DNA from: JAJRZL01 sp964557855
GTDB lineage: Bacteria; Zixibacteria; MSB-5A5; GN15; FEB-12
Direction of reading: 5' to 3'
DNA length: 64,000 nt
Assembly: GCA_964557855.1 (NCBI GenBank)
Contig: CAZLBP010000009.1
Location: 51,510-115,509 of the forward strand
The translations under genes and the position numbers were made by a program. Each line of letters starts with the position of its first letter. Position 1 is the first letter of the stretch. This document shows, piece after piece, positions 19,378-27,989 of the stretch. The notes under the pieces are model-generated. The model was not told the DNA's origin, did no database searches, and worked only from the letters and a program-made list of their open reading frames with translations.

Positions 19378-21462
19378 ATGCGGCTATTCCGGGTCGTTGT
19401 TTTTTCGGCAGCAGTCTTACAGTTCCTGACGGTCGAACCGGCCACGGCTTCTCGCAACGAAGCGCGTGTTGTCCGAATTGGTGAGGCTGAACAGAGGGAA
19501 CTGCGCGCCCGACCACAGTTAACGTCGGCCGATACCTGCATCGTACGGCACGATCACGGCATCGTGTGGAGGATCGACGGCTGGGTTGCCGGGAACGAGT
19601 TGTTCAAATCGTATATTGATCCGGGCCAATCCTGTCCATCGCCGTATCCGTTCGCCGTGACGGAGATTAACATGCCGATGTACTTCGGCAGGGCCACACC
19701 GCTCAATGTTTCGGTAGATATCGAGTCGGTCGATCTGAGCGTGCCGGATTGCCCGATGCCGGGCGAGCTGTTGACCATATCGCAGGAATACATGTTGGAG
19801 GTGCCGGGGGCGGGACTGTACGACATCTGGATACCGCTCGACACACCGGTGACGGTTAATGGACCGTTTTTCGCCGGCTTCTTCATCAGCAATCTGCTCG
19901 ATCCGAGCGACAGCGCCGCGGTGCTCTGCGACAGTGTTGTTCAATCGTGCGTATCGTACAACATCTGGGACGCCGAAGTCGGTTGGGTTGATTTGGTGGA
20001 TAATCCGTACTGGAGCTTCCCGGGGCGTCTGGTGTTGTATGCGGCCGGTATACCATCGGCAGGCGCACCGCCGCCGGAGATATCGGCGGTGTCACCGCGC
20101 GCAGGAGACACGCTGTACGGGTGGTGCGAGTTGTGGGCGGGGGAGCGTTCCGAATCGGACATCATTGACTATGTTTCCTTCGAGTACAGGGCGGGGTTCG
20201 GATATACGGAAATCGGACGAGATTTCGACGGGGCCAAGCCGTTTCGCGACGGAGAGCTGGCTTCCGGCAGCGGCAACGGGTTCAGCGCAATCTGGGATTT
20301 CAGTTCTCTTCAGGAAGGCACGTACACGCTGCGCTATACGGTCGTGGATACGCTGGGTAACAGTGCATCCGACTCGGTAACCGTCTACCTGGAACCGACT
20401 CCCCCGGTGCCCCTCATCGTGCAGCCGTCAGAGGGCGACTATTTCTGTTATATGCTGGATCTGCTGCTGACCTGTACTGACGAAAACCTGACCTATGTTC
20501 AGGCATTCCAGCAGGCGGCCGCCCATGAATATTCGGCCGGGGTGCCGGCCGGAGGAGCCAGCGGATACAGCGTACACTACAACGCCCCGCAAGCAGCGGC
20601 AGTGGTGCTCAAGATGTGGGCCGACCGGGGTTATGACAAACCGATGCACGCCTACTATGGCATCATGCCCGTCGACACGCTGGTGGCGCGGCTGGGGTAT
20701 CATTGCCTGACCAATGAGAATTCCGGCACTTACGACGAAGACCTCGTGGCCGGTTTGAATGAGTATCTCGACTTGACGAACGCTGACTTTGACATCGCTT
20801 ATACTCGAGACCCTGACTACCTCACGATGCGCAAATGGGTGGAAGATGAGCAACGCGGCGTCATCCTGGGGCTGAGCGGTACGCCGGGCTTCTGGGTGGC
20901 CGTTGACGGTTTCGTCGGTTGGCAGCAGCCGGACCAGACGTATACAGTGCGTATATCGAATCCGCTGTCGGGTAGTCTTGAAGAGGTGTTCTTGCGGTCG
21001 ACGCCTGCAGGCAGCGAGCTCTATGTAGGCGGTGCCTGGCTGGGAGTCGACATCATGGTCTCCATGACCCCTGACGAATGGGTGGCAGCCCGGACGAGCA
21101 TCGGCGCGGATTTGAACGGGCGCGATGGCTGGTCGATCAAGTGGCAGCCGTCGGGACTGACGGAAGGCGAACGGCAGTATATTTTCGTCACGGGCGGTGA
21201 TGCCCGCGGCATGCACGGGTATGCATCGGTGCTGCTGACTTACTCCTGCAGCCATACCTACGTGGCCGGCGATTATAACAACGATAATGAGGCCAATATT
21301 GCCGATCTCGAACTCCTGGTACGATATATAGCGCTGAGCGGCCATCCGCCTTCGGGCGGGATCGACCGGGGGGACGCCAATTGTGATAATGTAATCAACA
21401 TTGCTGACGTTATCTATTATATGAATTTCCTGTTCGGGAGCGTGGGGGAGCCGTGTTATTAG
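19378..21462 (+). CDS. Secreted protein with degenerate C39-like domain and dockerin tail
   Basis: I start at MRLFRVVVFSAAVLQF (19378), which has AAGGAG 8 bases upstream and opens a signal peptide; an in-frame ATG 96 bases earlier has no site. The 694-residue protein has a beta-rich N-terminal half, then an Ig-like segment (about 235-340). A domain at about 385-560 begins HYNAPQAAAVVLKMWADRGY, which resembles the start of C39-like papain-fold peptidases. However, the expected Cys before the helix is replaced, so it is probably not an active peptidase. The C-terminus (about 625-690) is a dockerin with two repeats (GDYNNDNEANIADLELLVRY and GDANCDNVINIADVIYYMN). It is probably surface attached or secreted. 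Confidence 0.85.
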   Translation: MRLFRVVVFSAAVLQFLTVEPATASRNEARVVRIGEAEQRELRARPQLTSADTCIVRHDHGIVWRIDGWVAGNELFKSYIDPGQSCPSPYPFAVTEINMPMYFGRATPLNVSVDIESVDLSVPDCPMPGELLTISQEYMLEVPGAGLYDIWIPLDTPVTVNGPFFAGFFISNLLDPSDSAAVLCDSVVQSCVSYNIWDAEVGWVDLVDNPYWSFPGRLVLYAAGIPSAGAPPPEISAVSPRAGDTLYGWCELWAGERSESDIIDYVSFEYRAGFGYTEIGRDFDGAKPFRDGELASGSGNGFSAIWDFSSLQEGTYTLRYTVVDTLGNSASDSVTVYLEPTPPVPLIVQPSEGDYFCYMLDLLLTCTDENLTYVQAFQQAAAHEYSAGVPAGGASGYSVHYNAPQAAAVVLKMWADRGYDKPMHAYYGIMPVDTLVARLGYHCLTNENSGTYDEDLVAGLNEYLDLTNADFDIAYTRDPDYLTMRKWVEDEQRGVILGLSGTPGFWVAVDGFVGWQQPDQTYTVRISNPLSGSLEEVFLRSTPAGSELYVGGAWLGVDIMVSMTPDEWVAARTSIGADLNGRDGWSIKWQPSGLTEGERQYIFVTGGDARGMHGYASVLLTYSCSHTYVAGDYNNDNEANIADLELLVRYIALSGHPPSGGIDRGDANCDNVINIADVIYYMNFLFGSVGEPCY

Positions 21463-21476
21463 AGTCCGCCTCGTTG

Positions 21477-21576
21477 TGGAAACCCGGAGGGGGGTTCGAC
21501 CTAGGTTCGAATTGCGGTTGATCTAAAGATCAACGCTCTGGGACCACCCCAAAAACAATTTTGGGGTGGCCACCCG
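21477..21576. repeat. Degenerate repeat mosaic (families A, F, E)
   Basis: The gap holds a decayed family A copy (GGAAACCCGGAGGGGGGTTC), a small palindrome GTTGATCTAAAGATCAAC, and a family E copy whose two arms ACCCCAAAA and TTTTGGGGT are followed by GGCCACCCG. The order A-F-E is also seen at 29379-29479. Confidence 0.7.
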
Positions 21577-21579
21577 TCG

Positions 21580-22764
21580 CTACCAGGTGAGTTGCCAGGA
21601 ACCGTAGTCGGGGACAGCCAGTCGCTGCCGCAGGATGGCGCCGTCGGTGCGGGTGATCGTTATTTCGTATTTTGTGTCCGGCGGGTTCAGCAGGTCCGAC
21701 GGAATGACGTCCACCGCGAAGTAGCCGGTGCTGTCCGTGCTCGTCGTGACCATGACCGGCGATATAATGGTACCGTTTAGTGTAACGACGCCGCCCGGCA
21801 GCCACAAGCTGACGGCAACGCCAAACTCGGGTTGGCCGGTGAGGCCGTACAGATACCCCCAGACGCGACAGAGGCTCGGTGAGGCGGGAGTGCCCGGGTC
21901 GAACGGAAATCCATGGACCGTGTCGATAATGGGTCCGGTGACAACGAGCGTATCAAAAGGACTGAAGAGATAGCCGGGCGCTGAAGCCGCGACCAGGAAA
22001 CTGTCGGTATCGAGGTTGAAGCTGATCCGGCCGTTGGAATCGCTGCCCCCCATGGCCAGTTGGGCGGTCTGTTCGATATTGCGTACGACGACCTGAGCGC
22101 CGGGAACGGTTTGATCCAGGCTGGAATCATAGACAACCAGGGTTACAGAGTAGGCGCCGGTACCGCCGGAGACGCCGGAGATTTCCGTGTCGAGGTATTT
22201 GCCGAAGGTGGCTGACTGGTTGTGATTGGCCTGTGGGGTGTTCCAGACCCAGCGGGCGATGGAGACGGAATCGGAGCCTCCCCCCTGCTCCGTGCGGTTG
22301 CTGTCGACGGCGCCGCCGAGGACGAATATCGAGTCATTTATCCGGGCGAGTTGATCGGACAACTCCGAACTCACAATTTGAAAGTGGTACGTGTTCGGTG
22401 TGAGGAGCTGGTCGGCATTGTTCTTCGCGACAAGCGAGAGAGTATAGCCGCCGTGGGCGCCGGTGCCGTCGATCTCGGATACTTGCTCGCTGAACAGGTA
22501 GAACTGTTTGCCGGCGACAGCCGGGGCGGTTATGCGGGGATCGGTGACGGCCACGGAGTCGCGGTAGGTGACATTGCCCGACGGTCCCGCGACCAGTATG
22601 AAGACAGAATCCGCCGAGTTCGGGTTGGCCAGGCTGTCGAGTGAATAGAAGATTATCGCAAGAGAGTCTTCGCTCGTCGGTGCGGTAGTTGAGTTGTTGA
22701 CGACAGCGGCGGTGACGGTTGTAGTAACCGCCATCAGGATTAATACGATTGTGACTGTTTTCAT
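21580..22764 (-). CDS. Exported protein with carboxypeptidase-regulatory-like domains at distal end of head module
   Basis: The 394-residue protein has a signal peptide (MKTVTIVLILMAVTTTVTA). Residues about 25-135 form an Ig/cadherin-like beta domain. The tract ARWVWNTPQANHNQSATFGKYLD at about 175-195 recalls the A-x-x-VW...H...GTFG-x-x-L motif of some phage tail or fibre proteins. Two carboxypeptidase-regulatory-like beta-sandwiches follow (about 205-275 and 295-394). It is the last minus-strand gene of the 21.6-34.9 kb head module and follows the previous gene by about 100 bases that contain a family A repeat. Whether it belongs to the virion or is an unrelated surface protein cannot be settled here. 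Confidence 0.6.
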   Translation of the reverse strand: MKTVTIVLILMAVTTTVTAAVVNNSTTAPTSEDSLAIIFYSLDSLANPNSADSVFILVAGPSGNVTYRDSVAVTDPRITAPAVAGKQFYLFSEQVSEIDGTGAHGGYTLSLVAKNNADQLLTPNTYHFQIVSSELSDQLARINDSIFVLGGAVDSNRTEQGGGSDSVSIARWVWNTPQANHNQSATFGKYLDTEISGVSGGTGAYSVTLVVYDSSLDQTVPGAQVVVRNIEQTAQLAMGGSDSNGRISFNLDTDSFLVAASAPGYLFSPFDTLVVTGPIIDTVHGFPFDPGTPASPSLCRVWGYLYGLTGQPEFGVAVSLWLPGGVVTLNGTIISPVMVTTSTDSTGYFAVDVIPSDLLNPPDTKYEITITRTDGAILRQRLAVPDYGSWQLTW

Positions 22765-22800
22765 GGTTTCCTTTCCTGGTGGTGAAAAGTCAGCCCGGAT

Positions 22801-22826
22801 GTCGAAACCCGAAGCGGGATTTCGAC
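22801..22826 (+). repeat. Family A palindromic repeat, consensus copy
   Basis: An exact consensus copy, GTCGAAACCCG-AAG-CGGGATTTCGAC, between two minus-strand genes of the head module, 36 bases upstream (in genome order) of the stop codon of the 250-residue gene. Confidence 0.95.
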
Positions 22827-22861
22827 CTGCTTGCGGTCGGATGGTGACCGATGCGGCCGAG

Positions 22862-23614
22862 TCAGTTGTTGGGCGGGCGAAGTCGGCGGCGGCGGGGTAG
22901 TTCCGTAATGGCGGTAGAGTCGGTCGTATACAGGATCAGGAGTGGCGAACGACTGATGTCGTCCTCGGAGGAGCTGAGTATTTTGCGGCTGCTATTGGCG
23001 GGGAAGGCGGCATCGCCCAGGAGAATGCAACCGTAATTTTCCCCCGAGCTATCCCAGTACGTCAGCAGGCGGTTGAAGTCATCAAAGGCAAAATACTGAT
23101 TCGAGTCGGTGATGGTGGTAGTGCAGGCGACGTCGGTGCTGAATTCAGCGCCGGGGGAAGTCCAAAGCAGGGAGTCGTTGTCGCCGACATCGAGCCAGGC
23201 ATGGTTCCAGGTAACGCCGCTATCCGGATCGGGATAGTGGCCAACGTAGGCAACGTCTTCGGTTCCTTCGATGAACGGCGCCGTAAGCGGGTACACGAAG
23301 ACCTGTCGATCGACAGGGTCATCCTCCAAGAGACAGAACAGCAGCAGTTTGGCGGAGTCGGGGACAGTTCCATCCCAGCCCGGGAAGCTGATCAGGGTAC
23401 GGTGAGGTCCGAGACTGCGTGTGCCGACGGCCATAAACGGCACGCCGCCGGCATTGTAGCGTCGGCAGTCTTCGCCCAAGGCTTCGCCGTCGCAATCTTC
23501 ATAGCCGTAGATCATGCCGTCTTCTATGTCCGAGGTTCCTTTCAAGGTGTCTATTCCGGCGGTGAGGGACCGACAGACCCAGAGGCCGGTCAGAAGCAAC
23601 GTGATGGTTTTCAT
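22862..23614 (-). CDS. Exported DNRLRE-like protein, translationally coupled to head module
   Basis: The 250-residue protein begins MKTITLLLTGLWVCRSLTAG, a plausible signal peptide. The body is a single beta-sandwich of the DNRLRE type. These domains typically carry strand pairs such as RTLISFPGW, AKLLLFCLLEDDP, VFVYPLTAPF and TWNHA, and often occur in secreted or fibre-like proteins. The start overlaps the stop of the preceding gene (ATGA-type), so it is translated in the same operon as the upstream 96-, 124- and 270-residue genes. A signal peptide on an operon member of a capsid cluster is unusual. Function unknown. Confidence 0.65.
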   Translation of the reverse strand: MKTITLLLTGLWVCRSLTAGIDTLKGTSDIEDGMIYGYEDCDGEALGEDCRRYNAGGVPFMAVGTRSLGPHRTLISFPGWDGTVPDSAKLLLFCLLEDDPVDRQVFVYPLTAPFIEGTEDVAYVGHYPDPDSGVTWNHAWLDVGDNDSLLWTSPGAEFSTDVACTTTITDSNQYFAFDDFNRLLTYWDSSGENYGCILLGDAAFPANSSRKILSSSEDDISRSPLLILYTTDSTAITELPRRRRLRPPNN

Positions 23615-23901
23615 GACTGATTCCCGTTCGGAACGGGTTGATCGTTTCCCGGCTTGGTTTCGTCAGGGGCCGGGTCGTTCTTAGCGGCTTTCTCCCGAAT
23701 CTTATCCAGGAGCGCCAGCAGTTCTTTCTGTCCCGTATTGGTCGGCGACAGTTTGCGATAGAGATCTACCATTTTCAAGAAGTCCTTTAGTTCTATATCC
23801 TTTTCAACTTTTTCCCACAGATTGCAGAAGGAAGAGTCTATGAGAATGAACAGCAGATCGGCAATTGTGGCATGGGTTTCCTGCGTCTTGTTTTCATTCA
23901 T
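23611..23901 (-). CDS. Small helical hypothetical protein in head module
   Basis: This 96-residue protein is mostly alpha-helical and charged, with a Pro/Asn/Asp-rich tail (DPAPDETKPGNDQPVPNGNQ). It overlaps both neighbours (stop/start overlaps at 23901 and 23611-23614), which points to translational coupling. I do not recognise the family. In virus head-tail clusters, small helical proteins at this position are often chaperones or tail-assembly proteins, but that is inference from location only. Confidence 0.6.
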   Translation of the reverse strand: MNENKTQETHATIADLLFILIDSSFCNLWEKVEKDIELKDFLKMVDLYRKLSPTNTGQKELLALLDKIREKAAKNDPAPDETKPGNDQPVPNGNQS

Positions 23902-24275
23902 CAGTCCTCCAGTTCCATTATGAGCAGGTCGACCGTGACGGGACCGGATGATTCCGGATCGCGAGCGAGTTTGACCGACGAGTCGGACTCGGTGCCGACG
24001 ACGAAGGCGGTTTCGGCGTTGTGAGACCTTATTAACACACGGGGTGTGTTGATATTATTCGGCAGTGCATTGCCCCGGTGGTCGGCCAGGTCGGCGAAAT
24101 GTACTTCCTGTGCCTCGCCGCCGACGGCCAGTGAGCCATAGAGGATCGACTGTTCGGATGCGACCTGTTCGGCGGCCAGGAAATGGATCTCGGCGACGCC
24201 GGGTAATCCCCAGACGACCAGTCCCGGGACAAACCAGCTGCGGCGTGATAAGATTCTTTCCAGTCCATTAATCAT
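23901..24275 (-). CDS. Hypothetical protein in head module
   Basis: A 124-residue protein with a strong AAGGAGG site before its ATG and only 10 bases after the preceding gene's stop. It has a moderately hydrophobic stretch near the N-terminus (FVPGLVVWGLPGVAEIHFLA) and then beta-strand-like sequence ending VTVDLLIMELED. The fold and role are not recognised. Its position after the connector-like gene and before a small helical gene suggests a minor head or tail component. Confidence 0.55.
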   Translation of the reverse strand: MINGLERILSRRSWFVPGLVVWGLPGVAEIHFLAAEQVASEQSILYGSLAVGGEAQEVHFADLADHRGNALPNNINTPRVLIRSHNAETAFVVGTESDSSVKLARDPESSGPVTVDLLIMELED

Positions 24276-24285
24276 GTGTTCCTCC

Positions 24286-25098
24286 TTACGTATGTGAGGG
24301 TCCGGCGGGGTTATCGTAGGGCGGCCGGAATGCCGCCAGCAGGCGGGCGGCCTGATCGGCGAACATGTCGGCGAGTTTCAGCCAGGCCAGGGCCGATTTG
24401 TCCTCGCCGCGCAACGCCGAGAGGTCGCGGGCGGCCGAGACGCGGCAGATGATGGACACAGCCCGGTAGGTGGCGACCGTTTGGAGCAGGGGGTCGGCGC
24501 CGAAGATGCGGTCCGGGTCGATTTCGCGCTCGATGAGATGATTGGCCTCGAGCACAGCCTGGTGCAGCACCTCATCGGTGTGCGTGCGGTACACGGGCGT
24601 GTAGTCGACCACGACCGTTTCGCCGGGGGCGATGCTGCCTCCGGAGAGGCGTTGGAGTTCGCCTCGGGTCCAAATGAGCCGGTAGTCCCGGCCCTTTTCG
24701 TACAGGGTGTATTCCTGGAACCATATGACGACGCTCATGCCCATGTTCAGGGCGCCATCGGCCTTCAAGAGCAGATCGCCGGTTTCGTAGTCAATTATGT
24801 AGTCGACGTTTTCCGTAAACAACATGCCCAGCGAGCTGTCCGCGGCCACGACGACGGAGCCGCGTATGATCGGAGCGGCCGTAATGGCGGCGCCGGCAGC
24901 GCCCAGCTCACGAGTTACGCGCTGGAGGGCGTGGCTCTGTACGGATTTCACGCGCGTCGAAGTATCCTCAATGGCGCCGGAGAAAAGGGCAACGGCTTCG
25001 CTCTCGGGCACAATGACCGGTTGGTCGACAATACGGTCCTGGACGGGGAAGGCCGAGGCGACATGGTGCCTAACGAGATCGACGGTAGTATATGACAT
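24286..25098 (-). CDS. Putative head-tail connector or adaptor-like protein
   Basis: The 270-residue protein follows the propeller gene by 3 bases, with the AGGAGG site overlapping the previous stop. A beta-rich middle (PIIRGSVVVAADSSLGMLF, then DYIIDYETGDLLL) is followed by a helical C-terminus (about 185-262) rich in Ala and Leu. The tail is reminiscent of the helical head-tail connector proteins of siphovirus-type clusters, but the first part is more like a neck or fibre protein. I cannot name a family. Its coupling to the flanking genes is clear. Confidence 0.5.
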   Translation of the reverse strand: MSYTTVDLVRHHVASAFPVQDRIVDQPVIVPESEAVALFSGAIEDTSTRVKSVQSHALQRVTRELGAAGAAITAAPIIRGSVVVAADSSLGMLFTENVDYIIDYETGDLLLKADGALNMGMSVVIWFQEYTLYEKGRDYRLIWTRGELQRLSGGSIAPGETVVVDYTPVYRTHTDEVLHQAVLEANHLIEREIDPDRIFGADPLLQTVATYRAVSIICRVSAARDLSALRGEDKSALAWLKLADMFADQAARLLAAFRPPYDNPAGPSHT

Positions 25099-25101
25099 GG
25101 C

Positions 25102-26514
25102 TTACCTCCTGACGGAAATCGCTGTGAGGTCCGAGACGGCTGTTGTCTGGGAGCCGACGGGTGGCGTCGTGAAGGCCGACGTGGTCTCGATTTTGATCCA
25201 GAAACGGCTGTCCCCGTTGACCGAGAGCTTTTGCCAGTCGGGCGGCAGGGCGTTGTAGTCTTCCCAGAGGAGGAGTTCCCTGTCGGAGAGATCGAAGGCG
25301 TAGTCGCCGCCGTTTGGAGTAAATGCCTGCCAGCCAGATCCGTTCCAGTAGCTGTAGGCTACGGTGCCGCCGGCCCCGGCAGCCGACAGGAGAATCTTCA
25401 GGTACCGATAGGAGTTGGCCAGACCCAGGTAGAGGGCGTCGCCGATCCCGGTCAGCAGGACGCCGGTATTGGGGTGGTAGACATCACCGGACGTGCCGTT
25501 GGTCGCCTCGGACGTGAGGTCGGCGAACGCAGCAGATGCCGCATCATAGAGCAGGACGCCGTCAAACGGCCTGGCTCTGGAGTCCAAAGCTTGCGGCGCC
25601 GAGAAGCTGCCCGTGTGCCGGGAGCTGTACATGAGCAGGTTCTGGCCGACGCCAAAGACGGATAAGTAAGTGATTATGGGTATGTTGCCGGAGAACAACA
25701 GCTGCGACGACAGGCCGCCGTCGCCGTCAATGGTCGTGACCGCGCCCCAGACGGCGCCGTCGAATTCCCGGTAATGCAATTCGCTGTCGTTCCAGACAAC
25801 GCCGAGTCGGCCATCAGCCGACACGGCCGCATCGAAATGTTGATCAACCGACGAGCCGGCGGCGATAGTCTGTTCGGTGCTCCAGCTGCCGCCCGCGATC
25901 GGCAGCGATCGGCGGGCGAGAGTCAGCCCACCCTCGGTATAGAAGACATGTATATCCCTGGTATCGATCAGAACCCGGGCGTAGGCGAACGAAGCGCCGC
26001 CGGTAAGCGGCGTACCCGCATCGGCCGGTCCGCTTCCCCACGTGGAGCCGCCGTCCGTCGATGACTTGACGTGGATGGCCAGGGAGCCGCTACTGTTCAG
26101 CGTCCAGACTACCCACAGGTTATCGCCCGAATCCCATCCGAGCGATGGGTACAAGGATGGGCCGCCGCTGTAAACGGTGATTTTCGGGCCGACCGACCAG
26201 ACGCCGCCGGAGAAGTCCAGCTGTCGGGCAACGAGATTCTGCGTCGTGATTTCGGAGTAGAGGACTTGGATGTCGCCATTGGAAGCTATGATGGCGTCGA
26301 ACGGTTGATCGGCGGTGTCGGTCGCGACGGAAACGGGTGCGGACCAGGACGAATACGGGCGGTCGGCATAGGTGTATATGATTTCACTGGCGGCGGTCTG
26401 TACAAGAGCTATTTGACGGTTGGCGTACGGTCCGGAGGTCACTTTGAGCAGTTTCCGGCCGGGGGGATAGCCCAGGGCGTGGGCGGCCGTTGATGGAGTT
26501 ATTTTTTGTTTCAT
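25102..26514 (-). CDS. BNR/sialidase-type beta-propeller protein of the head module
   Basis: I start at MKQKITPSTAAHALGY (26514), which has a GAGGA site; an 84-codon upstream extension runs through family A and D repeats and is spurious. The 470-residue protein lacks a signal peptide. It contains BNR-like blades with the S-x-D-x-G-x-x-W pattern (SSTDGGSTWGSGPA) and repeats of the kind WVVWTLN, FYTEGG, LGVVWNDSELHYREFD, together making a six- or seven-blade propeller. A C-terminal domain of about 100 residues (TVAYSYWNGSGWQAF to RFWIKIET) is common in phage fibre and structural proteins. In a virion it would suit a receptor-binding or tail-tip protein. Sialidase catalytic residues cannot be assigned. 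Confidence 0.65.
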   Translation of the reverse strand: MKQKITPSTAAHALGYPPGRKLLKVTSGPYANRQIALVQTAASEIIYTYADRPYSSWSAPVSVATDTADQPFDAIIASNGDIQVLYSEITTQNLVARQLDFSGGVWSVGPKITVYSGGPSLYPSLGWDSGDNLWVVWTLNSSGSLAIHVKSSTDGGSTWGSGPADAGTPLTGGASFAYARVLIDTRDIHVFYTEGGLTLARRSLPIAGGSWSTEQTIAAGSSVDQHFDAAVSADGRLGVVWNDSELHYREFDGAVWGAVTTIDGDGGLSSQLLFSGNIPIITYLSVFGVGQNLLMYSSRHTGSFSAPQALDSRARPFDGVLLYDAASAAFADLTSEATNGTSGDVYHPNTGVLLTGIGDALYLGLANSYRYLKILLSAAGAGGTVAYSYWNGSGWQAFTPNGGDYAFDLSDRELLLWEDYNALPPDWQKLSVNGDSRFWIKIETTSAFTTPPVGSQTTAVSDLTAISVRR

Positions 26515-26591
26515 GGGTCCTCGTTCGTTTATGTTATTGAAAACGGAATAGTCCCGCACCCTGAGGAGTGCGTCCCCGGCCCAAGCAGGGT

Positions 26592-26720
26592 GTCGCAACC
26601 CGAAGCGGGATTTCGACCGACCCTGGGACTGTATGTCGATCCGAAGCTCGACGTACCGGAACGCGGCAGTAAGAGATCGACGCACCACGGCGTGGATGCG
26701 GCAGATGTGGACATCTGCCG
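26592..26720 (+). repeat. Repeat mosaic: family A, F and D palindromes
   Basis: A family A copy with one mismatch sits at 26592-26617. A palindrome of family F (GTCGATCCGAAGCTCGAC) lies near 26635-26652. A family D palindrome GCGGCAGATGTGGACATCTG (then CCG) lies at 26698-26720. They occupy the 360-base gap between the capsid gene and the propeller gene, so typical chromosomal repeats lie inside the head module. Confidence 0.85.
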
Positions 26721-26842
26721 GCCACATTCTGTCAGCCGTCGTTCGCACAATGGAATAGAAACCCACGGGCAGAAGGGCCTCTTCAAAGGGAAGCAGGTTC
26801 GAAGCGGACCTGCCCTACAGTTTCTGTCTTTCAGATTTACGG

Positions 26843-26864
26843 GGGGCTCGGGTGGCCGAGCCCC
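26843..26864 (-). terminator. Strong hairpin directly after the major capsid gene
   Basis: On the minus strand GGGGCTCGG pairs with CCGAGCCCC across a 4-base loop, starting about 12 bases after the capsid stop codon. There is no T-run, so it may act as an attenuator or 3'-end stabiliser rather than a full intrinsic terminator. Confidence 0.5.
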
Positions 26865-26875
26865 GTCGGCTGCAA

Positions 26876-27979
26876 TTACGCGAAGACCGTGTCGAGGACG
26901 ACCGAGGCTTCTTTGATCACCTTGGCGTAGGTCACGGATTCGGAGATCACGGCTTCCTCGAAGCGCTGTTCGATGACCTTGTCATACTCGACCGTCAGCG
27001 GCTGAGTGATGACTTCCTCAATAGCGAACCGTCGATCCAGACCAATTACCAGGTCGGTGTCGACTTCATCACTGCGTACCAGTGAGGCGCCCAGGGGGCT
27101 GAACAGCTCTCCCGAGTGGCGGAAGCGATAGCCCGCCATGGGATCCTTGAATTCCTCCAGGGTGAGGATGGTTTTCATCTGGTTGACGTGGCAGATGATG
27201 GTGTTCATCTCGAACGGTGAGAACTGCGACCACAGACTGATGAGGTCGTTGTAGTCCAGGATCCCGCTGGCGGCGGTATTGACGACCGCGGCCGGATTGT
27301 CGTTACCGTCACCGTTGATAATGGTGTCCACGAGCATGGCGATCTTGTCCGTCTGGAGGCGGAAACCGATGTACCAGAGGAGGACGCGGAACTGGGACGT
27401 GGAGCGATAGCGCAGGGCTTTGTAACTGGCTTTCAGGGCAAGGCCGTAGTCCATGACATTGACAGCGTGTTGCTGTTCCGTGACGAGCAGCTGGGGTATT
27501 TCGGCACCTTCGCCGACCGGCCTCAGGGAGAACTTGGTGGTGTCGGAGGTGTCGATGAAGAAGGGGGTATAGTTATTACTGGCGACGGTGGTCGTATTGG
27601 CCACGAGTCGGCTCAGTTCGGGCCGCATGGCCTGTCCTGTGCGGATTTCGCGGCGCATGAATTCCGGCAGCAGGGAGGGCGCCTGCTGAAAGAACTGCTC
27701 CACGGTGGTGGGAGTTTTGCCGCCGAACCGGACACCGGCCAGGGCCAGCTGGCGTTCGAATGCGTCGAGCGGCGACCCGGGCGCGCTGGGATCATACTCT
27801 TCCAGTTCGAGCAGTTCGGACAGCGTCAGCCCGCGAGCATCGGCCTCCTGGTACACGTCGCGGTTAATATCGATCGTAGCGGCTCGACAGAGATCGACAG
27901 CGCCCAGGGCCGTTTCACGGTCCTGTTCCCGGCGCAGGTCGGCGTAGGCCGCGGTCTGAAGAAAACTATCAAAATCCAT
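26876..27979 (-). CDS. Major capsid protein (HK97-fold type)
   Basis: I start at MDFDSFLQTAAYADLRRE (27979), preceded by GAGGTAAAC; a 76-codon in-frame extension overlaps the neighbouring decoration gene and is rejected. The 367-residue protein has a charged helical N-terminus (about 1-75, delta-domain/N-arm-like). A capsid core follows, with an E-loop-like stretch (FSLRPVGEGAEIPQLL) and a long-spine-helix segment (YRSTSQFRVLLWYIGFRLQTDKIAMLVDTIING). The P- and A-domain sequence includes FEMNTIICHVNQMKTILTLEEFKD and ends in TVEYDKVIEQRFEEAV. The order protease, decoration protein, capsid, plus portal and terminase upstream, supports the call. The exact family within HK97-fold capsids was not searched. 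Confidence 0.8.
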   Translation of the reverse strand: MDFDSFLQTAAYADLRREQDRETALGAVDLCRAATIDINRDVYQEADARGLTLSELLELEEYDPSAPGSPLDAFERQLALAGVRFGGKTPTTVEQFFQQAPSLLPEFMRREIRTGQAMRPELSRLVANTTTVASNNYTPFFIDTSDTTKFSLRPVGEGAEIPQLLVTEQQHAVNVMDYGLALKASYKALRYRSTSQFRVLLWYIGFRLQTDKIAMLVDTIINGDGNDNPAAVVNTAASGILDYNDLISLWSQFSPFEMNTIICHVNQMKTILTLEEFKDPMAGYRFRHSGELFSPLGASLVRSDEVDTDLVIGLDRRFAIEEVITQPLTVEYDKVIEQRFEEAVISESVTYAKVIKEASVVLDTVFA

Positions 27980-27989
27980 GTTTACCTCA

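Noticed and set aside
26515..26766. N-terminal extension of the propeller protein
   Set aside because: The extra 84 codons lie in family A, F and D repeats; the ATG at 26514 has its own ribosome-binding site.
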